Origin: Dokdonella sp.
GTDB taxonomy: Bacteria; Pseudomonadota; Gammaproteobacteria; Xanthomonadales; Rhodanobacteraceae
Reading direction: 5' to 3'
Length of the DNA: 5,048 nt
NCBI GenBank assembly: GCA_030150315.1
Contig: JASLGB010000122.1
Span: 1-5,048 of the forward strand
The position numbers and the translations under genes are program-made. The notes beneath the pieces were generated by a model. That model did no database searches. It saw only the letters and a program-made list of their open reading frames with translations, and was not told where the DNA came from. Shown here piece after piece: positions 1 through 4,414 of this stretch; the first letter of the stretch is position 1; each line of letters starts with the position of its first letter.

Positions 1-146
1 CCTCCGACGGCCTCGGGAACACCGGTATGAGTGATCGTCATCACGCCGTCGTGCAGTTGGTATTCCAGAACGCACAGCACGCCATCGACGGTCGTCTCGA
101 ACCGGTCGCGGACCGCGTTGCGGGTGATCACGGGTTCCTGCGTCAT
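1..146 (-). CDS. YjdJ-type GNAT N-acetyltransferase, N-terminal part (runs off left edge)
   Basis: The minus strand encodes 48 codons starting MTQEPVITRN, and the frame stays open to the window edge. The segments RFETTVDGVLCVLEYQ (residues 15-30) and MTITHTGVPEAVGG (from residue 36) match the start of the small single-domain GNAT proteins of the YjdJ/COG2388 type. In that family an RFE..V.G..A..Y..... strand pair is followed by the ITHT.VP motif and then the acetyl-CoA-binding G-R-G-I-G/A loop. The window ends just where that loop should begin, so the cofactor site cannot be checked. Family members are usually about 90-100 aa, so roughly half is visible. The substrate is unknown for most of the family. 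The start is supported by a good ribosome binding site. It is transcribed divergently from the DUF72 gene. Confidence in the family is good; the specific function is not assignable. Confidence 0.85.
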   Translation of the reverse strand, partial: MTQEPVITRNAVRDRFETTVDGVLCVLEYQLHDGVMTITHTGVPEAVG

Positions 147-151
147 CGGGA

Positions 152-158
152 TTTCCTC
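152..158 (-). promoter_or_regulatory. Ribosome binding site of the GNAT gene
   Basis: On the minus strand GAGGAAA lies upstream of the ATG at 146, with 8 bases between the GAGG core and the start codon. An ATG further upstream on this strand is out of frame and reaches a stop after a few codons at the real start. This site therefore fixes the start. Confidence 0.75.
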
Positions 159-318
159 GGGTTCATGGCCGCAACGCAGCGGCGCGCGGCGGTTTGGGTC
201 CTGGGGATGATGCGCGCGTCGCGGCGATGAGTGAAGCGCGACCGGACGCGGCGCGGACTTCGCCGAGCGGACGAAACGCCGCATCATCGCGTTTCCCCGA
301 AACGAGTGCGGAATCGCC

Positions 319-1164
319 ATGGCAAAGACCACTCCCCGCGAGGCAGACCTGTTCCAGCCCGCGGCTGATCGCTCCGTTCCCGTGCGTGTCGGCACCGGCG
401 GGTGGACCTATGCGCCGTGGCGAAACAACTTCTATCCCGCCGGCCTCGTGCAGAAACGCGAGCTGGAATTTGCCAGCCGCGCGCTGACTGCGATCGAGAT
501 CAACGGCACCTACTACGGTGCGCAGAAACCGGCCACCTACGCGAAGTGGCGCAGCGAGACACCGGACGGTTTCGTGTTTGCGCTGAAGGCGCCGCGTCAT
601 GCGACCGAGCGCCGCGTGCTTGCCGAAGCCGGTGCGTCGATCGACGGTTTCGTGCATGGCGGCCTTGCCGAACTCGGCGACCGGCTCGGCCCGATCAACT
701 GGCAATTCGCGCCGACCCGGGCTTTCGATGCCGACGACTTTGCCGCGTTCCTCGACCGGCTGCCGCGCGAACTCGATGGCCGTGCGCTGCGCCATGTGGT
801 CGAGGTGCGGCATGCCAGCTTCCGCTGTCGTCAGTTCATCGAACTCGCGCGCGAGCGCCGCATCGCCACCGTGTTCACCGACTCGCCAAAATACCCGTCG
901 TTCGCCGATACGACCGGCGACTTCGTCTACGCACGCCTGATGGATTGCGAGCCTCAGGAGCCGGGCGGTTATGCACCGGACGCACTCGATCGATGGGCGG
1001 TGCGGGCGAAAACCTGGGCAGACGGCGGCGATCCGGATGATCTTCCGCGCGTGTTGCCGAACCCCCGCCCATCGACGCCGCGCGAGGTGTTCGTGTTTTT
1101 CATCAACGGCGCCAAGGAGCGCGCGCCGCACGCCGCGATGGCGCTGATCGAACGCCTGCGCTGA
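319..1164 (+). CDS. DUF72 (YecE-like) domain protein
   Basis: This is a complete 281-residue protein of the DUF72 family, which has a TIM-barrel fold and no firmly established biochemical activity. The family's conserved blocks appear in order: VGTGGWTYAPW..NFYP (24-40), the EINGTYYG block (60-67), FVFALKAPRHATERR (85-99), GPINWQFAPT (124-133), VEVRHASF (161-168), TVFTDSPKYP (184-193), FVYARLM (202-208) and VFVFFINGAKERAPH near the C-terminus (258-271). About 20 polar residues precede the barrel, and there is no signal peptide or membrane segment, so a cytoplasmic protein is expected. The ATG at 319 is preceded by a weak GGAA at 310-313. The gene diverges from the GNAT gene and converges on the deaminase gene, so it appears to be transcribed alone. 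Family call is secure; function is unknown. Confidence 0.93.
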   Translation: MAKTTPREADLFQPAADRSVPVRVGTGGWTYAPWRNNFYPAGLVQKRELEFASRALTAIEINGTYYGAQKPATYAKWRSETPDGFVFALKAPRHATERRVLAEAGASIDGFVHGGLAELGDRLGPINWQFAPTRAFDADDFAAFLDRLPRELDGRALRHVVEVRHASFRCRQFIELARERRIATVFTDSPKYPSFADTTGDFVYARLMDCEPQEPGGYAPDALDRWAVRAKTWADGGDPDDLPRVLPNPRPSTPREVFVFFINGAKERAPHAAMALIERLR

Positions 1165-1169
1165 CACCG

Positions 1170-1194
1170 GCGCCGCACTGCACAGGCGCGGCGC
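1170..1194. terminator. Inverted repeat between convergent genes, possible bidirectional terminator
   Basis: GCGCCGC (1170-1176) and GCGGCGC (1188-1194) are perfect 7-base complements with an 11-base loop. They lie between the stop of the DUF72 gene (1164) and the stop of the convergent deaminase gene (1224). Position suits a terminator shared by both strands. There is no T-run on either side, and GC-rich DNA forms such repeats by chance, so the role is a guess from position. Confidence 0.3.
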
Positions 1195-1223
1195 GGCGAG
1201 GCGACGGCGCGTCGGTTGCGCCA

Positions 1224-1682
1224 TCACGCGCGCCGACGCTGCCACTCCGCATAGGGATTGGCCACGCCACGCGCCGCGCGATGGCGGATCGTCATCGACT
1301 GCTGCTCCAAGGGCCGGGCCAGATCGGCGTATACCGCGGCGGTCGAGAGGCCGAACGGTTCGGCGTCTTCGTTCGAGTATGCGAACACGACTTCGCCGAT
1401 CCCGGCCATGCGCATCGCCGCGAGGCACATCGGGCACGGATGCCCGCTGGCGAAGACCACGCAGTCGGAAAGATCCGCGCTGTCGAGCGCCTGCGACGCC
1501 TTGCGCAGCGCGTTGATTTCCGCGTGCGCGGTCGGATCCCGCGTCGCGTGCAGGCGATTGACGCCGGTGGCGACGATGTCGCCGTTGCGCACCACCACCG
1601 CGCCGAAGGGGCGCCCGCCCTGCTCCACGTTGGCGAGGGCGAGCGCGATGGCGTGTTCGAGGAATGCGTCGTCGTTGCGCAT
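1224..1682 (-). CDS. Nucleoside/guanine deaminase-like zinc enzyme (cytidine deaminase superfamily)
   Basis: This 152-residue protein of the cytidine/deoxycytidylate deaminase superfamily hydrolytically deaminates a nucleobase or nucleoside using one zinc ion. The active site is complete. T-A-H53-A-E55 provides a zinc ligand and the proton-shuttling glutamate, and P-C83-P-M-C86 provides two cysteine ligands. GRPFGAVVV (23-31) is the substrate-side strand that precedes the site. The order RDPTAHAEINALRKA, then HPCPMCLAAM, then a C-terminal NPYAEWQ segment, resembles GuaD-type guanine deaminases and related 'nucleoside deaminases' more than tRNA adenosine deaminase TadA. The exact substrate is inferred only. 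The frame stays open far upstream through the neighbouring gene, so the start could be misplaced. The ATG at 1682 has a GGAG site 7 bases upstream and gives the usual family length. It is the second gene of a two-gene minus-strand unit. Confidence 0.93.
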   Translation of the reverse strand: MRNDDAFLEHAIALALANVEQGGRPFGAVVVRNGDIVATGVNRLHATRDPTAHAEINALRKASQALDSADLSDCVVFASGHPCPMCLAAMRMAGIGEVVFAYSNEDAEPFGLSTAAVYADLARPLEQQSMTIRHRAARGVANPYAEWQRRRA

Positions 1683-1689
1683 GGGCTTG

Positions 1690-1693
1690 CTCC
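1690..1693 (-). promoter_or_regulatory. Ribosome binding site deciding the deaminase start
   Basis: GGAG on the minus strand, 7 bases before the ATG at 1682, lies in the 32-base gap after the aminotransferase stop codon. It selects this ATG out of a much longer open frame and indicates independent ribosome loading on a shared transcript. Confidence 0.7.
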
Positions 1694-1714
1694 GTGATCG
1701 ATCCGCGCGCGGGC

Positions 1715-2524
1715 TCAGACCGGCTGCCGCGGCTGCATCGCCATGCATTCGAGCAGCAGGGCATGCAGCTCCGGGCACGGCGCGTAACTCGCTTCGTCGA
1801 TGCAGGCAAGCGGAACCGCCGCGAACGAGCTGTTGGTGAAGAAGGCGGCGCGAAAGGCACCGACCTCGGCCAGTTCGACGCGGCGTATCTCCATCGGCAC
1901 GCCGCGGCGGCGCAGACCGTCCTGCAGCAGTTGCATGGAAATGCCGCGCAGCATCGACGCATCGGGCCAGATCACGCGGTCGCCGTCGAAAAAACCGACG
2001 TTCCACACGCTGCCTTCCGACACCGCTCCGTCCGCCGTCGCGAACAAGGCATCGTCGAAACCGTTCTGCTGCGCGAGGCGGCGCTGATGGAACAGGCCGA
2101 AGGTGCCGGCGTGCTTGATGTGCGGCGCATCGCGCTGGTAGCGCTGGCTGCGCACGCGCAGCGGCGCCGGATCGAAGTCCCGCGCGGGCGCCGCCGAGAC
2201 CAGTACGTCCGGCAGCACCGGCCGTGCGGGTCGATCGCGATCGAACGCGCGCGAGAACACGCTGACGCGCAAGGACTGCGCCGGGGCAATGCCGGCGAGA
2301 CGGCGCATCCAGTCGCGCACCTGCCCGGCATCCAGATCGTGGTCGAACAGTTCGCGCGTCGCCTGGCGCAGGCGGGCGAGATGCAGGTCGAGTCCCTGCA
2401 CGCCGCCGTCGCGTACCTGCATCGAGGTGAAGTGCCCGTAGTTCTGGACGGCCAGCAGGCGCAGGTCGTCGAATCCGGCCGGCTGGCCGTTGATCTCGAT
2501 GCGATGACGCTCGGAATCGTTCAT
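1715..2524 (-). CDS. Class IV PLP-dependent aminotransferase family protein
   Basis: This 269-residue protein belongs to fold-type IV PLP enzymes: branched-chain aminotransferase, D-amino-acid aminotransferase and 4-amino-4-deoxychorismate lyase (PabC). Visible family marks include NYGHFTSMQVRDGGVQGLDLHLARL (28-52), which holds the substrate-side strands and the conserved arginine of the H-L-x-R-L motif. APHIKH (133-138) has K137, the expected Schiff-base lysine. S-E170-G-S-V-W-N (169-175) has the glutamate that contacts the pyridine nitrogen. LRGIS (192-196) and FFTNSS (228-233) form the cofactor phosphate region. All key residues are present, so it is probably active. It is slightly shorter than IlvE (about 300 aa) and nearer PabC or D-amino-acid aminotransferase in length; I cannot pick a substrate. 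The start at 2524 lies just before the family's IEING strand. An in-frame ATG at 2560 would add 12 arginine-rich residues, and neither start has a strong ribosome binding site. It precedes the deaminase gene on the same strand. Confidence 0.92.
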   Translation of the reverse strand: MNDSERHRIEINGQPAGFDDLRLLAVQNYGHFTSMQVRDGGVQGLDLHLARLRQATRELFDHDLDAGQVRDWMRRLAGIAPAQSLRVSVFSRAFDRDRPARPVLPDVLVSAAPARDFDPAPLRVRSQRYQRDAPHIKHAGTFGLFHQRRLAQQNGFDDALFATADGAVSEGSVWNVGFFDGDRVIWPDASMLRGISMQLLQDGLRRRGVPMEIRRVELAEVGAFRAAFFTNSSFAAVPLACIDEASYAPCPELHALLLECMAMQPRQPV

Positions 2525-2601
2525 GCGTGGATTGTCCCGGCGGCGGTTGCGGCATGGCAATGCATCCGTTCATGCCCAAGCACGATCAACACACACGGCG
2601 T

Positions 2602-2607
2602 TAAGAT
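2602..2607 (+). promoter_or_regulatory. Candidate -10 box for the EamA transporter gene
   Basis: TAAGAT (within GTTAAGATG) matches four of six consensus positions and lies in the 227-base gap between divergent genes. No good -35 hexamer is seen at 16-18 bases upstream. If real, transcription would begin near 2614 and give a leader of about 138 bases before the GTG start. Confidence 0.35.
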
Positions 2608-2612
2608 GCGCG

Positions 2613-2653
2613 ACCGCGCCGGAGGGGAACGGCGGGGCCGCAATCGGCGCGGT
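2613..2653 (+). other. Inverted repeat in the 5' leader of the EamA gene
   Basis: ACCGCGCC (2613-2620) and GGCGCGGT (2646-2653) are perfect 8-base complements. The 25-base loop contains a smaller stem, CGGC-ggg-GCCG (2630-2640), and a purine run GGAGGGG (2621-2627) that resembles a ribosome binding site but has no start codon at a suitable distance. If the -10 call at 2602 is right, the structure sits at the very 5' end of the mRNA. It matches no riboswitch class I recognise. Confidence 0.35.
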
Positions 2654-2737
2654 GTCGGCAGCCGAAGACATCGACCCCGATCCACGGGATGCGGGCGCGA
2701 TACACCAACCTGCGCCGTCCGTCTCCCGCAATGCCCC

Positions 2738-2743
2738 GAGGAA
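2738..2743 (+). promoter_or_regulatory. Ribosome binding site that selects a GTG start for the EamA gene
   Basis: GAGGAA lies 8 bases before GTG at 2752. The in-frame ATG codons at 2689 and 2731 lack a comparable site and would add only polar, non-conserved residues before the first membrane segment. The same CCCGAGGAAAT string precedes the GNAT gene on the other strand. Confidence 0.75.
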
Positions 2744-2751
2744 ATACCATC

Positions 2752-3702
2752 GTGCACGCGCTCTCTCCCGCCGCCAAAGCCCAGTGGCAGATTCATTTCT
2801 GCGTATTGCTGTGGGGCTTCACCGCGATCCTCGGCAAGCTGATCACGCTCGATGCATTGCCACTGGTGTGGTGGCGCATGCTGCTGGTGGTGGCGGTGCT
2901 CGCCTTCGTGCCGCGCGTATGGCGCGGACTGCGCGAAATGCCGCGGCGGCTGATCGCGGCCTATGCCGGCATCGGCGTCCTCGTCGGCCTGCATTGGCTC
3001 ACGTTCTATGCCGCCATCAAGCTCGCGAATGCCTCGGTGGGTGCGACCTGCATCGCACTCGCCACGCCGTTCACGGCGCTGCTGGAGCCGTGGCTGGCGC
3101 GCCGCCCGTTTTCCCGGCACGAATTGGCGCTGGGCCTTGCTGTGCTGCCGGGCGTAGCGCTGGTCGCCGGCGGATTGGACAGCAGCATGCGCCTGGGCTT
3201 GCTCGTCGGTACGGTCTCCGCCTTCCTGGTCGCGGTGTTCGGGTCGCTCAACAAGCGCCTGATCGAACACGGCGACGCATTCACGGTCACCGGCATCGAA
3301 CTCGGTTCCGGCGCTGCAGCGCTGACCGTCCTTGCTCCGGTGCTCGCCTTCGTGCATCCGGCGCTGGGCGGCAATCCGTTCGTGCTGCCGGGTCTGAACG
3401 ATGGCCTTTGGCTGATCGGACTGGCGCTGGTTTGCACCTTGCTGCCGTTCTCGCTGTATTTGCTCGCCCTGCGCCACATGAGCGCGTTCGCGTCGCAGCT
3501 GGCGACCAATCTGGAGCCGGTCTACGCGATCGTGCTGGCGGCGATCCTGCTTGGCGAACAGAAGGAACTGACGCTGACGTTCTATCTCGGCGCGGCGGTG
3601 ATCATCGGCGTGGTGCTGGTGCATCCGCTGGTTTCGCGCCCGCGACGCATTACCCAGCCGGAATTGATGGCAACGTCGGAAGCGAAGAGCGTCGCCGAGT
3701 AG
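2752..3702 (+). CDS. EamA-domain (DMT superfamily) inner-membrane transporter
   Basis: This 316-residue integral membrane protein, read from GTG, has two EamA repeats of five helices each. Approximate helices are 14-32, 38-57, 68-91, 96-117, 124-141, 148-168, 179-201, 219-240, 250-268 and 277-294. The halves mirror each other. The fourth helix of repeat one carries ATPFTALLEPWLARR (104-118), and repeat two carries ATNLEPVYAIVLAAILLGE (251-269), the conserved E-P signature that closes each EamA unit. The IHFCVLLWGFTAILGKLI start is typical of the family. Members export amino acids, sugars, nucleobases or other metabolites; the substrate cannot be read from sequence. The C-terminal tail (about 295-316) is polar and probably cytoplasmic. 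Length is normal for the family once the GTG start is used; the ATG at 2689 would add 21 residues without support. It is followed by the DUF1428 gene on the same strand and diverges from the aminotransferase unit. Confidence 0.93.
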   Translation: MHALSPAAKAQWQIHFCVLLWGFTAILGKLITLDALPLVWWRMLLVVAVLAFVPRVWRGLREMPRRLIAAYAGIGVLVGLHWLTFYAAIKLANASVGATCIALATPFTALLEPWLARRPFSRHELALGLAVLPGVALVAGGLDSSMRLGLLVGTVSAFLVAVFGSLNKRLIEHGDAFTVTGIELGSGAAALTVLAPVLAFVHPALGGNPFVLPGLNDGLWLIGLALVCTLLPFSLYLLALRHMSAFASQLATNLEPVYAIVLAAILLGEQKELTLTFYLGAAVIIGVVLVHPLVSRPRRITQPELMATSEAKSVAE

Positions 3703-3746
3703 CCTGCGGTCGATTCGCGCCGCGGCCGTTCGTCGTCCATGGGGAA

Positions 3747-3763
3747 GGCCGTCGCCGACGGCC
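3747..3763 (+). terminator. Short perfect hairpin between the EamA and DUF1428 genes
   Basis: GGCCGTC-GCC-GACGGCC is a perfect 7-base stem with a three-base loop, between the EamA stop (3702) and the DUF1428 start (3779). No T-run follows. It could reduce read-through, protect the upstream mRNA 3' end, or be a dispersed intergenic palindrome. I cannot tell which. Confidence 0.3.
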
Positions 3764-3768
3764 ACGCC

Positions 3769-3773
3769 GAGAG
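3769..3773 (+). promoter_or_regulatory. Ribosome binding site of the DUF1428 gene
   Basis: GAGAG lies 5 bases before the ATG at 3779, a somewhat close but usable spacing. It begins 5 bases after the hairpin at 3747-3763, so that stem could hinder ribosome access. Confidence 0.5.
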
Positions 3774-3778
3774 CCTCC

Positions 3779-4138
3779 ATGTCCTATGTCGACGGGTTCG
3801 TCACGCCGGTTTCGAAAGCCAATCTGGCCGCCTACCGCAAGCTGGCGCGACGCGCCGGCAAGATCTGGATCGAACACGGCGCACTCCATTACGTCGAATG
3901 CATCGGCGACGATGTGCCGGAGGGCAAAGTCACCTCGTTCCCGAAAGCGGTGAAGCTGAAGGCGGACGAAGTGGTCGTGTTCTCATGGGTTTTCTACAAG
4001 TCGCGCGCCGAGCGCAACCGCATCCTGCCCAAGGTGATGGCCGATCCGCGGCTGGACGACATGGCCGACCCGAAGCGCCTGCCGTTCAACGGCAAGCGCA
4101 TGTTCTGGGGCGGATTCAAGCCGTTCCTGGAGCTTTGA
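3779..4138 (+). CDS. DUF1428 (YbaA-like) protein
   Basis: This complete 119-residue protein clearly resembles E. coli YbaA and the DUF1428 family, small cytoplasmic proteins with a ferredoxin-like dimeric alpha/beta barrel fold and no established function. Conserved blocks are YVDGFVTPV (3-11), AYRKLARRAGKIWIEHGALHYVEC (18-41), DDVPEGKVTSFPKAV (44-58), VVVFSWVFYKSRAERN (65-80), VMADPR (86-91) and LPFNGKRMFWGGF (101-113). The whole family length is covered and nothing is missing. LPFNGKR replaces the more common MPFDGKR. There is no signal peptide or membrane segment. It lies 76 bases after the EamA transporter gene on the same strand, so co-transcription is possible, though a hairpin lies between. 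No promoter of its own is evident. Confidence 0.95.
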   Translation: MSYVDGFVTPVSKANLAAYRKLARRAGKIWIEHGALHYVECIGDDVPEGKVTSFPKAVKLKADEVVVFSWVFYKSRAERNRILPKVMADPRLDDMADPKRLPFNGKRMFWGGFKPFLEL

Positions 4139-4150
4139 CGAACAGCGCGA

Positions 4151-4165
4151 GGGCCGCGCCGGCCC
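4151..4165 (+). terminator. GC-rich hairpin just after the DUF1428 gene
   Basis: GGGCCG-CGC-CGGCCC is a perfect 6-base stem with a three-base loop, beginning 12 bases after the stop at 4138. No T-run follows, so it is at best a weak or factor-assisted terminator. The call rests on position. Confidence 0.3.
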
Positions 4166-4210
4166 CGGCATCCGTCGAGCAGGCGCGGGCTGCAAGCTTC
4201 CGCTAAGCCA

Positions 4211-4243
4211 CCGCGTGCCGGTCGCCACAGCGTCGGCACGCGG
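4211..4243. terminator. 10-base perfect inverted repeat between the DUF1428 and MFS genes
   Basis: CCGCGTGCCG (4211-4220) and CGGCACGCGG (4234-4243) are perfect 10-base complements separated by 13 bases, and the loop can form a further CGC/GCG pair. It is the strongest inverted repeat in the window. It lies 72 bases after the DUF1428 stop and ends 26 bases before a candidate -10 box. It may terminate upstream transcription, although no T-run follows on either strand. It may also be an operator for the MFS promoter. Confidence 0.45.
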
Positions 4244-4269
4244 CAACGCGAGCGAAACAGTGCTTGCGG

Positions 4270-4275
4270 TATCAT
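4270..4275 (+). promoter_or_regulatory. Candidate -10 box for the MFS transporter gene
   Basis: TATCAT matches five of six consensus positions in the only comparatively AT-rich patch of this gap. At 16-18 bases upstream there is no TTGACA-like hexamer, and no TG extends the box. Transcription would start near 4282 and leave a leader of about 133 bases before the ATG at 4415. Confidence 0.4.
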
Positions 4276-4316
4276 CGCGCGCTCCTGCCGTACCCGCTCC
4301 GAGGTCCGCCGCCATC

Positions 4317-4340
4317 ATGCAAACCGTCGTCCGCTGCTGA
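4317..4340 (+). other. Possible seven-codon leader peptide ahead of the MFS gene
   Basis: ATG at 4317 opens a frame MQTVVRC followed by TGA. A GAGGT at 4301-4305 could load ribosomes, though its 11-base spacing is long. The frame ends 74 bases before the MFS start and 12 bases before a hairpin (4353-4371). That arrangement resembles translational attenuators of inducible efflux genes. A reading frame this short arises easily by chance, so this is a weak call. Confidence 0.22.
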
Positions 4341-4352
4341 CCGACGCATCGA

Positions 4353-4371
4353 CGGGCGCCTGCCGCGCCCG
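4353..4371 (+). other. Leader hairpin before the MFS gene
   Basis: CGGGCGC-CTGCC-GCGCCCG is a perfect 7-base stem with a five-base loop. It lies between the short reading frame at 4317-4340 and the MFS start at 4415. It could be an attenuation stem or simply a product of GC-rich composition. No T-run follows directly; a TTTT at 4407-4410 is 35 bases away. Confidence 0.3.
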
Positions 4372-4414
4372 CCGGCCCATTCCGCGCATCGCGCGCCCGC
4401 CTCGGATTTTCCTC

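Noticed and set aside
27..230. 67-codon plus-strand frame opposite the GNAT gene
   Set aside because: The minus strand carries recognisable GNAT family motifs and a good ribosome binding site. The plus-strand frame has neither.
163..1962. 599-codon open frame on the minus strand across the DUF72, deaminase and aminotransferase genes
   Set aside because: Its translation is rich in arginine and alanine with no recognisable domain, apart from fragments out of phase with real genes. It overlaps three well-supported proteins and is a by-product of high GC content.
1224..2579. A single 451-residue protein ending in the deaminase domain, which could suggest a fusion
   Set aside because: The deaminase frame is open upstream only because of GC bias. 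The upstream part is antisense-like in composition and overlaps the aminotransferase in another frame. The ATG at 1682 has its own GGAG site and gives the normal family length.
2525..2620. Minus-strand promoter for the aminotransferase gene, with TTGATC as a -35 box
   Set aside because: No hexamer resembling TATAAT lies 16-18 bases downstream of it, so I could not support a promoter call, although one is expected in this gap.
2521..3780. 419-codon minus-strand frame opposite the EamA gene
   Set aside because: The composition (long runs of R, Q, H and E) is typical of an antisense frame in GC-rich DNA. The opposite strand encodes a convincing 10-helix transporter.
2523..3953. 476-codon plus-strand frame over the EamA gene and the start of the DUF1428 gene
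   Set aside because: It is low-complexity and arginine-rich, and is out of frame with the clear EamA and DUF1428 proteins. It has no ribosome binding site or domain.
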